From the NCBI GenBank assembly GCA_027623205.1, contig JAQBYC010000021.1, forward strand, positions 1 through 51,252: a DNA stretch of 51,252 bases. The letters are read 5' to 3'. Made by a program: the position numbers and the translations under genes. The notes beneath the pieces were generated by a model. It was not told the DNA's origin. It worked only from the letters and a program-made list of their open reading frames with translations, and did no database searches. Shown in pieces: positions 45,173 through 51,252 of this stretch (the first letter of the stretch is position 1; the number at the start of each line of letters is the position of its first letter). This stretch comes from Pseudomonadota bacterium (GTDB taxonomy: Bacteria > Pseudomonadota > Alphaproteobacteria > GCA-2731375).

Positions 45173-46007
45173 ACTGGGCATTCTGGCCGGGCGGGGGGAG
45201 CTGCCCCGCAGCATCGTCGAGGCCTGCCAGGGGTCAGGACGGGAGATCTTCGTCATTGCCTTCAACGGCGATACGGACCCGGCGACGGTCGCGGGCGGAG
45301 TTGCTCACGCCTGGGTCGATCTGCCGGCGGTGGGCCGCACAATTAGGCTCTTGAAGGAGGCCGAGGTACGGGATCTGGTTTTGATCGGACCCGTGGGGCG
45401 ACCGGATTTTTCCGCGTTGCGGCCGGACTGGCACGGCGCAAAATTGTTGCCGAAAATCATTCGGGCAGCACGTCAGGGTGATGATGCCTTGATGAAAGTG
45501 ATCGTGAATGACCTGGAACAACAGGGCTTCAGCGTCTTGGCAGCGGAGGCGGTTTTGTCCGATCTGGGCGCACCCAGGGGAAGTATGGGTTCGCATGAAC
45601 CCGATGCCAGTGACCGCGCCGATATCAAACGTGGAATGGAAGTGGTGGGCCTGTTGGGCCGTCTGGACATCGGCCAGGCAGTGGTCGTGCGGGATGGCTA
45701 TGTATTGGCCGTGGAAGCGGCCGAGGGCACCGACGCCATGTTGCAACGCTGTGGTCAGTTTCGCGCAGCGGGACCCGCGCGGGGCCGCGCCGGGGTTCTG
45801 GTGAAACGACCCAAACCCAATCAGGAACGCCGGGTCGATTTGCCGACCATAGGTGTCGCCACGGTGCGGGCGGCGGCGGCGGCTGGCTTGAAAGGCATTG
45901 CGGTCGAGGCCGGCGGCGCCTTGGTTGCCAATCGCCAGGCCGTGGCGGATGCGGCGGATGCGGCGGGAATTTTTGTCTGTGGTGTCGCCGTGGGAGATGA
46001 ACCCTGA
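45162..46007 (+). CDS. lpxI: UDP-2,3-diacylglucosamine pyrophosphatase LpxI
   Basis: The 281-residue DUF1009/LpxI protein has [19 protein letters not shown], then [39 protein letters not shown] and the C-terminal [24 protein letters not shown]. It hydrolyses UDP-2,3-diacylglucosamine to lipid X, doing the job of LpxH in enterobacteria. LpxI was characterised in Caulobacter and is common in alphaproteobacteria. The start is GTG 45162 inside lpxA. Its stop TGA (46005-46007) overlaps the proposed CTG start of lpxB. Confidence 0.93.
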   Translation: MPPKLGILAGRGELPRSIVEACQGSGREIFVIAFNGDTDPATVAGGVAHAWVDLPAVGRTIRLLKEAEVRDLVLIGPVGRPDFSALRPDWHGAKLLPKIIRAARQGDDALMKVIVNDLEQQGFSVLAAEAVLSDLGAPRGSMGSHEPDASDRADIKRGMEVVGLLGRLDIGQAVVVRDGYVLAVEAAEGTDAMLQRCGQFRAAGPARGRAGVLVKRPKPNQERRVDLPTIGVATVRAAAAAGLKGIAVEAGGALVANRQAVADAADAAGIFVCGVAVGDEP

Positions 46008-47164
46008 GCGACAAGGCGCGTCATTTCGTTCTTGTAGCGGGTGAAGCATCGGGCGATGTTTTGGGCGCGAGATTGATCGCCGCCCTGCGTCAACGGCACA
46101 CTGGCGAACTTACGTTCAGCGGCGTCGGCGGCAAGCAGATGGCGGAGGAAGGTCTGGCTAGCTTGTTCCCCATTGCTGACTTGTCGGTCATGGGATTGGC
46201 CGAAATACTACCACGGGTGCCCCTGTTGCTGCGCCGCCTGCGGGAAACCGCGGCTCACGTTAAGGCGGTTCGTCCGGCAGCATTGATTACCATAGATGCG
46301 CCGGGCTTTTCCTTTCGTTTGGCGAAACGCCTGGCCGGCGAAGGGATACCCTTGATCCATTATGTGGCGCCCCAGGTCTGGGCCTGGCGGCCGGGTCGGG
46401 CGCGTCATCTGGTGGGATGCATAGACCATCTATTGGCTCTGTTGCCGTTCGAGCCGGATTTTTTTCGTGAATATGACCTGCCGTGCGATTTTGTTGGCCA
46501 TCCGGTTATCGAAGGCGTGGCGGAGGCGCCGGGGGACGGCCCGGAATTTCGACTCCGTTCGGCAATACCGGCCGATGCCCCGGTACTGGTCCTGCTGCCG
46601 GGCAGCCGGATTGGCGAGGTCAGCCGTCTATTGCCGGTTTTTGCGGACGTGGCCGCTAGGCTGCACGCTCAGCGGCCCCGTTTGCACGTTGTTGTACCGA
46701 CGGTGGAGCAAGTAGCCGGCGTGGTCGCCGCCGCCGTGGCGGGCTGGCCCATGCCGAGCCATCTGGTTGAAGGCAATGCCAGCCGCGCGGATGCCTTCGC
46801 CGCCGCCGATGTGGCGTTGGCCGCCTCCGGCACAGTGTCGTTGGAATTGGCTCTGCGGTGTGTCCCCACCGTGGTGGCTTATCGCACCAATCCATTTACC
46901 GCCGTATTGGTGCGCCGCATGCTGACCATACCGCACGTGGCCTTGCCCAACATTCTGGCAAACAAAGCAGTGGTGCCGGAATTCTTGCAGGAGGATTGCC
47001 GGCCGAAAGCCATTGCCGATACCCTAATTCATCTGCTGGATGACCCCGACCAACGGTCGAGGCAAAAGAAAGACCTGGCACACATTGCGGAAATGTTGGG
47101 GCAGGGCGGCACCTTGCCTAGTTTGCGGGCCGCGGATGCCGTGCTACAAATTATCGCTGATTGA
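46004..47164 (+). CDS. lpxB: Lipid-A-disaccharide synthase, with a CTG start
   Basis: The 386-residue GT19 enzyme joins lipid X and UDP-diacylglucosamine. Motifs are FVLVAGEASGDVLGARLIAALR at the N-terminus, ITIDAPGFSFRLAKRL, HYVAPQVWAWRPGRA, VLLPGSRIGEVSRLLP and ASGTVSLELALRCVPTVVAYR. The conserved N-terminal motif lies before the first ATG/GTG/TTG in frame (TTG 46061). An in-frame stop at 45998-46000 limits the start to the eight codons before it. CTG 46004, 7 bp after GGGAG (45992-45996) and overlapping the lpxI stop as CTGA, is the only sensible choice. A single-base error in an ATGA overlap is the alternative. Confidence 0.92.
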   Translation: MSDKARHFVLVAGEASGDVLGARLIAALRQRHTGELTFSGVGGKQMAEEGLASLFPIADLSVMGLAEILPRVPLLLRRLRETAAHVKAVRPAALITIDAPGFSFRLAKRLAGEGIPLIHYVAPQVWAWRPGRARHLVGCIDHLLALLPFEPDFFREYDLPCDFVGHPVIEGVAEAPGDGPEFRLRSAIPADAPVLVLLPGSRIGEVSRLLPVFADVAARLHAQRPRLHVVVPTVEQVAGVVAAAVAGWPMPSHLVEGNASRADAFAAADVALAASGTVSLELALRCVPTVVAYRTNPFTAVLVRRMLTIPHVALPNILANKAVVPEFLQEDCRPKAIADTLIHLLDDPDQRSRQKKDLAHIAEMLGQGGTLPSLRAADAVLQIIAD

Positions 47165-47170
47165 ATATAA

Positions 47171-47272
47171 GAGCAATTTTAAATCTATTGAAGTCGCTAA
47201 TGCGACTTTAGTGTTTGGTTGAATTGCTCTTCCTTAAAGATTCCGAGCATATTTGGATCAAAGGTGCTCTGG
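47171..47272 (+). repeat. Two-hairpin dispersed repeat, copy 4
   Basis: The outer arms GAGCAATT / AATTGCTC and the inner stem AAGTCGC-TAAT-GCGACTT are perfect here. The right hairpin pairs GAGCATATTTG with CAAAGGTGCTC imperfectly. It begins 7 bp after the lpxB stop, in the same direction, and ends 15 bp before the gloA start codon. Confidence 0.85.
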
Positions 47273-47287
47273 GAAGGATTGCAGACA

Positions 47288-47692
47288 ATGCCCGAAAATG
47301 ATGGATTTCGCCTGTTGCATACCATGTTGCGGGTCAAGGATTTGGATAAGTCGCTGGATTTCTATACCCGCCTGTTGGGCATGAATTTATTACGCAAGAC
47401 GGATTTTCCGGGCGGTAAATTCACCTTGGCGTTCGTTGGCTATGGCGACGAGGAAAATAATACGGTGATCGAACTGACCCATAATTGGGATCAGGCGGAG
47501 CCGTATAACCTGGGCGATGGCTATGGCCATATCGCGATCGCGGCGGCCGATGTCCATGCGGTGTGTGAAGCACTTGAGAAAGAGGGGGCAGAGATTCCCC
47601 GTCCCGCCGGGCCCATGAAACATGGCACCCGGATAATCGCTTTCGTCAAGGATCCGGACGGCTATATGATCGAATTGGTCGAGCGTAGCTGA
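47288..47692 (+). CDS. gloA: Lactoylglutathione lyase (glyoxalase I)
   Basis: The 134-residue vicinal-oxygen-chelate protein has metal ligands in RLLHTMLRVKDLDKSLDFY (His), IELTHNWD (Glu), GYGHIAIAA (His) and YMIELVERS (Glu). This is the GloA pattern, with the nickel-type short form expected in proteobacteria. It converts the methylglyoxal-glutathione hemithioacetal to S-lactoylglutathione. ATG 47288 is used, with AAGGA 10 bp upstream; the frame extends back to 47219 into the repeat and that part is rejected. A strong terminator follows. Confidence 0.95.
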   Translation: MPENDGFRLLHTMLRVKDLDKSLDFYTRLLGMNLLRKTDFPGGKFTLAFVGYGDEENNTVIELTHNWDQAEPYNLGDGYGHIAIAAADVHAVCEALEKEGAEIPRPAGPMKHGTRIIAFVKDPDGYMIELVERS

Positions 47693-47713
47693 GCCGTATG
47701 CAGCTGCGAAAAA

Positions 47714-47739
47714 AAAGGGCCCGCAGATGCGGGCCCTTT
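47714..47739. terminator. Bidirectional intrinsic terminator between gloA and gltA
   Basis: A perfect stem GGGCCCGC-AGAT-GCGGGCCC (47717-47736) is preceded by eight A and followed by TTTATCTTT. It gives a U-run for transcripts from both directions, serving convergent gloA and gltA. Confidence 0.92.
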
Positions 47740-47771
47740 ATCTTTGGCTGGACCTGTATTTGGCAGCTTGA

Positions 47772-49061
47772 TCAGGTACGTTTGTCCAGGGGCAAAAAGG
47801 CCCGTTCGGTTGGGCCGGTGTAGAGTTGCCGCGGCCGGGTTATTTTCTGCGAAGGATCCTCGATCATCTCGGTCCACTGCGCCACCCAGCCGACCGTGCG
47901 TGCCAAGGCGAAGATCACCGTGAACATGGAGGTCGGAAAGCCCATGGCGCGCAGGATGATGCCGGAATAGAAATCTACATTTGGATACAGCTTGCGGTCC
48001 ACGAAATAGGGATCACTCAGGGCGATTTTCTCCAGCTCCATGGCCAGCTTCAACAGTGGGTCATTGACCCCCAGTTCCTGCAGCACTTCGTGACAGGTTG
48101 CCTGCATGACTTTGGCGCGCGGATCGTAGTTCTTGTAGACCCTGTGGCCAAAGCCCATCAGGCGGAAGTTGTCGTCGGCATCCTTGGCCCGCGCCAGCGC
48201 CCGGGGAATGTTTTCAATGTCGCCAATCTCGCCAAGCATGTTCAACACGGCTTCGTTGGCGCCGCCATGCGCCGGGCCCCACAGCGAGGCGATGCCGGCG
48301 GCAATGCAGGCAAAGGGATTGGCGCCTGAAGAGCCGGCGGTGCGCACGGTAGAGGTCGAGGCATTCTGTTCGTGATCGGCGTGCAGGATCAGGATCCGGT
48401 CCATGGCCTTGGACAACACCGGATTAATTTCGTAAGGCTCGCACGGCACCGCAAACATCAGATGCAGGAAATCTTCAGCATAAGACAGATCGTTGCGCGG
48501 ATACATGAACGGCTGGCCAATAGAATATTTATAGGCCCAAGCCGCAATTGTCGGCATTTTTGCAATCAACCGATAACTGGCGACCATGCGCTGGTGCGGA
48601 TCATCGATGTCCGTGCTATCATGATAAAAGGCCGACAGCGCCCCGACGACGCCGACCATAATGGCCATGGGGTGGGCATCCCGGCGAAAGCCACGATAAA
48701 ACTGGGCCAATTGCTCGTGCACCATGGAATGATAGGTGATGTCGTGCACGAATTTATCTTTTTGCTCACCGTTGGGCAGTTCTCCATTCAACAACAGATA
48801 GCAGGTTTCCAGGAAGTCACTTTCTTCCGCCAATTGGTCGATCGGATAACCACGGTGAAGTAAAATGCCTTTATCGCCATCGATGAAGGTGATTTTGCTT
48901 TCGCAGCTCGCCGTCGAAGTGAAGCCGGGATCGTAGGTGAACCGATCGGTGAGGCCATATAATTTGCGAATGTCGATCACATCCGGACCCAATGTGCCGG
49001 ACATGACCGGAAAATCTACGCCCCCGTCCGCGCCGCCAAGGGAAATTGTCTTTTCCGCCAT
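47772..49061 (-). CDS. gltA: Citrate synthase (type II)
   Basis: The 429-residue enzyme condenses acetyl-CoA and oxaloacetate. It has the type II N-terminal beta domain ([32 protein letters not shown]), the catalytic His in [17 protein letters not shown], the His in [16 protein letters not shown], and [14 protein letters not shown], with the catalytic Asp later in PNVDFYSG. Hexameric NADH-regulated forms share this layout. A GGAGAG site is 6 bp before the ATG. It is convergent with gloA and ends at the shared terminator. Confidence 0.97.
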   Translation of the reverse strand: MAEKTISLGGADGGVDFPVMSGTLGPDVIDIRKLYGLTDRFTYDPGFTSTASCESKITFIDGDKGILLHRGYPIDQLAEESDFLETCYLLLNGELPNGEQKDKFVHDITYHSMVHEQLAQFYRGFRRDAHPMAIMVGVVGALSAFYHDSTDIDDPHQRMVASYRLIAKMPTIAAWAYKYSIGQPFMYPRNDLSYAEDFLHLMFAVPCEPYEINPVLSKAMDRILILHADHEQNASTSTVRTAGSSGANPFACIAAGIASLWGPAHGGANEAVLNMLGEIGDIENIPRALARAKDADDNFRLMGFGHRVYKNYDPRAKVMQATCHEVLQELGVNDPLLKLAMELEKIALSDPYFVDRKLYPNVDFYSGIILRAMGFPTSMFTVIFALARTVGWVAQWTEMIEDPSQKITRPRQLYTGPTERAFLPLDKRT

Positions 49062-49143
49062 GGAATCTCTCCAGTTATTTGTGATTGGCCAACTCTCCTA
49101 AACCAGAGCAGGCCTTTTAGATAATGCATTAGCTGCTGCCGCC

Positions 49144-49149
49144 ATTATA
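49144..49149 (-). promoter_or_regulatory. Candidate -10 box of the gltA promoter
   Basis: A perfect TATAAT on the minus strand lies 83 bp before the gltA start codon. The expected -35 position holds TACGCT, a poor match, so an activator may be needed if it is real. Confidence 0.35.
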
Positions 49150-49214
49150 GCCGAGGCAGCGCCATTAGCGTAGGGTGGATTTTGTCGCATGAAACAATAT
49201 ATGAACATAAATTG

Positions 49215-50615
49215 TTAAACCAGATGGTCACCGATCCGGTCCAAGCTTTCCTGGCGTCCCAGAAAATATAGCACTTCGAAAATTCCGGGCGAGGCATTAC
49301 GGCCGGTTAGGGCCGCACGCAGGGGCTGGGCCAATTGCCCCAGTTTCAGGTCCTCCGCCTCGGCCAGGCCGCGGATGGCCGCCGTCAAATCGTCCAGGTT
49401 CCAGTCTTCAACTGATTGCAGGCAGGCATGGGCCTTGGCCAATTGGGCCGGCGCCTCGCCCGTTAGCAGGCTGGCCGCCTTTGCCTCCATGGCCAGGGGG
49501 CGGCCGGCGACCAGAAATTCGGCCTTGTCGGCCAGTTCCAGCAGGGTTTTGGCCCGTTCTTTCAGAGGCCGTATCGCCAGGGGAAGGCGGCCGGACTCGG
49601 TCGCGCTCAAATCTCTGCCGAGTGTCGACCGCAATTGATCGGCCAGCAACTGGCACAGTTCGCCCTCGTCCATGCTGCGGATATAGTGACTATTGAGATT
49701 TTCCAGCCGGGGCGTGTCGAAACGCGCGGCGGACTTGCCCACCCCATCCAGGTCAAACCAGGCGATCGCCTGTTCAGTTTCGATAATCTCGTCATCGCCA
49801 TGGCTCCAGCCGAGGCGCAATAGATAATTCCGTAACGCGGCGGGCAGAATGCCCATCTCCCGGTAAGCCTCGACCCCCAGGGCGCCGTGGCGTTTCGACA
49901 GTTTGGCGCCATCGGCGCCATGTATCAGGGGAATATGGGCGAAGTGCGGCGCGGTCCAACCCAACAGGTCATAAATCTGCCGTTGGCGAATGGCATTGGT
50001 CAGGTGGTCGTCGCCGCGAATGATATGGCTGATGGCCATGTCGTGATCGTCAACCACGACCGCCAGCATATAGGTTGGGGTGCCATCGGCGCGCAGCAGC
50101 ACCATATCGTCCATCTCGGCGTTTTGCACCGTGACTTGCCCCTGCACCAGATCATTGATCACCGTGGCGCCGCTCCGTGGCGCCTTCAAGCGGATCACCG
50201 GCGCGCCGTCCCTTGGCGCTTCGTCTGGGCCGCGGTCCCGCCAGCGGCCATCATAGCGCATGGAACGTCCTTCGGCCTTGGCGGTCTCGCGCATTTCGGC
50301 TAATTCCGCCGGCGTGCAATAACAGTGATAGGCTTTGCCGTCGGCCAGCAATTGCCGGGCGACTTCGGCATGACGGTCGGCGCGGGCAAATTGCGAGATC
50401 GCCTCGCCCTGCCAATCCAGACCCAGCCAGTGCAGGCCGTCGGTGATGGCCGCAACCGCCGCGTCGGTTGAGCGCGCCCGGTCCGTATCCTCGATGCGCA
50501 GCAACATGTGGCCGCCATGGTGTTTGGCGAACAGCCAATTGAACAGCGCCGTGCGGGCCCCGCCAATATGCAAAAAACCGGTAGGGGAGGGCGCGAAACG
50601 TGTGATCACTGACAT
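49215..50615 (-). CDS. gltX: Glutamate--tRNA ligase
   Basis: The 466-residue class I synthetase has the HIGH-type motif in [21 protein letters not shown] and the KMSKS-type motif as [13 protein letters not shown] (about residue 238). Between them is [13 protein letters not shown], the region that holds the zinc-site residues of some GluRS. The C-terminal anticodon domain continues to the end. Alphaproteobacteria often have two GluRS paralogs, and this could be either. It is 153 bp upstream of gltA on the same strand. Confidence 0.95.
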   Translation of the reverse strand: MSVITRFAPSPTGFLHIGGARTALFNWLFAKHHGGHMLLRIEDTDRARSTDAAVAAITDGLHWLGLDWQGEAISQFARADRHAEVARQLLADGKAYHCYCTPAELAEMRETAKAEGRSMRYDGRWRDRGPDEAPRDGAPVIRLKAPRSGATVINDLVQGQVTVQNAEMDDMVLLRADGTPTYMLAVVVDDHDMAISHIIRGDDHLTNAIRQRQIYDLLGWTAPHFAHIPLIHGADGAKLSKRHGALGVEAYREMGILPAALRNYLLRLGWSHGDDEIIETEQAIAWFDLDGVGKSAARFDTPRLENLNSHYIRSMDEGELCQLLADQLRSTLGRDLSATESGRLPLAIRPLKERAKTLLELADKAEFLVAGRPLAMEAKAASLLTGEAPAQLAKAHACLQSVEDWNLDDLTAAIRGLAEAEDLKLGQLAQPLRAALTGRNASPGIFEVLYFLGRQESLDRIGDHLV

Positions 50616-50778
50616 GCTTTTGAGTTCCGGAATGTGGACCTGTGATGACGGGTGGCGTTATCTATCACATCGTTTTGGCGGTGGCCAACGACCCGCCCCG
50701 CGGCGGTGGCCGTGGCTAGCCATCTTGCCGGCGGCCGGGATTGCGCGCCGCCAGCTGAACGGAGGGGAAGGAAAACCT

Positions 50779-51057
50779 ATGATTAAGACGATCATTGTAG
50801 CGGTCTTTATTGCGGTAGCCATCCCGGCTTTCGCCCATGCTCACGACGCCGCGCAACTCCGTGCCTTGGACAACCGGATCCGGCAACTGGAACGCGGCAG
50901 CCGGACCCAGGCGCCGAAAGCAATCTTGTCTGGCGATACCTCGATCCTGGAACGAAAGGTCGACATGCTGACACGCGATAACATCGCCCTACGGAGGCAG
51001 CTCCTTGAGTTGGTGGAGCAGGTCAAAAAACTCGAAACGGCCCAGCACGCCCATTAG
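50779..51057 (+). CDS. Small secreted coiled-coil protein
   Basis: The 92-residue protein starts at ATG 50779 after GGAGGGGAAGGA. Residues 1-20 form a signal peptide (IIVAVFIAVAIPAFAHA). The mature part is almost all helix with heptad-like Leu spacing: LRALDNRIRQLERG, then ILERKVDMLTRDNIALRRQLLELVEQVKKLE, predicted coiled coil. I do not recognise a family. A longer frame from 50443 overlaps gltX on the opposite strand and is rejected. Confidence 0.7.
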   Translation: MIKTIIVAVFIAVAIPAFAHAHDAAQLRALDNRIRQLERGSRTQAPKAILSGDTSILERKVDMLTRDNIALRRQLLELVEQVKKLETAQHAH

Positions 51058-51100
51058 GCGGCGGGCCGCGGCACTCGGGATGGCTCGCCGTCGGGATCAG

Positions 51101-51186
51101 CTTTCAATTACTCTTCCTTAAAGAGTTCCGAGCATGTTTTAAGGAAACATGCATTAGGTTTTAAAGAGTCGGAGCATGTTCTAAGC
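51101..51186 (+). repeat. Two-hairpin dispersed repeat, copy 5 (left hairpin truncated, right hairpin partly duplicated)
   Basis: The right hairpin is excellent (GAGCATGTTT-TAAGG-AAACATGC). Only the 3' arm of the left hairpin remains (TTTCAATTACTCT). A second, partial right unit, TTAAAGAGTCGGAGCATGTTCTAAGC, follows at 51159-51186. It lies 44 bp after the coiled-coil gene, in the same orientation. Confidence 0.75.
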
Positions 51187-51252
51187 TTGCCTATCCGCCT
51201 TTCACCCACACCTACCACCTATAGTGTGCTGCCATTCCCCGGAATAGAGTTC

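Noticed and set aside
46061-47164. lpxB starting at TTG 46061
   Set aside because: This start would remove the conserved GEASGD motif required by the family.
96-51186. Repeats as a CRISPR array
   Set aside because: The copies are thousands of bases apart, about 105 bp long and not separated by regular spacers. No cas genes are seen.

Overview
The window is chromosomal DNA of an alphaproteobacterium, most like the Rhodospirillales and related marine lineages. The main evidence is the unbroken order dnaE, rpsB, tsf, pyrH, frr, uppS, cdsA, dxr, rseP, bamA, ompH/skp, lpxD, fabZ, lpxA, lpxI, lpxB, followed by gltA and gltX. The use of lpxI rather than lpxH, and a single-domain PAS_5 protein, agree with this. 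No rRNA, tRNA or CRISPR array was found.

The first 28.6 kb is accessory and metabolic. (1) 254-4387, minus strand: a tight five-gene operon with an SCP2-like protein, an alpha/beta hydrolase, a TcuA-like FAD dehydrogenase, a 3-hydroxyisobutyrate-dehydrogenase-like enzyme and a YbaK-family deacylase. (2) 4428-9285: envelope genes, namely a GT-C (STT3-like) membrane protein, a frameshifted FAD-dependent amine-oxidase/UDP-galactopyranose-mutase-like gene, and gtrA. (3) 9461-12565: a LOG-family gene, then mesaconyl-CoA C1-C4 CoA transferase (mct) with a hydratase split over two genes. (4) 12821-16137: a PAS_5 protein, an acyl-CoA-dehydrogenase-fold flavoprotein and an isochorismatase-family hydrolase. 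(5) 16200-17723: a complete IS5-family insertion sequence. (6) 17858-20716: a rhomboid protease and two enolase-superfamily enzymes. (7) 20851-28595: RidA, a Crp/Fnr regulator, a three-subunit molybdopterin oxidoreductase, a DUF2249 protein, an NnrS-like membrane protein and a hemerythrin-like protein. This last group looks like an anaerobic or nitrosative-stress respiratory cluster.

From 28.8 kb the window is core genome: replication (dnaE), translation (rpsB, tsf, frr, gltX), UMP kinase, isoprenoid and phospholipid synthesis (dxr, uppS, cdsA), outer-membrane assembly (rseP, bamA, skp) and lipid A synthesis (lpxD, fabZ, lpxA, lpxI, lpxB). Most of these genes overlap or nearly abut, and many use GTG or TTG starts. 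lpxB appears to start at CTG.

The most unusual signal is a dispersed repeat of about 105 bp that can fold into two hairpins. Five copies are visible (near 96-199, 12723-12825, 16140-17771, 47171-47272 and 51101-51186). Every copy lies just downstream of a gene and in that gene's orientation. The IS5-family element is inserted exactly between the two hairpins of one copy. This looks like a mobile or domesticated 3'-end RNA element. Other points for follow-up are the mct/split-hydratase operon with an 11-codon leader ORF, the molybdoenzyme lacking one of the usual N-terminal Fe-S cysteines, and the C7-tract frameshift.
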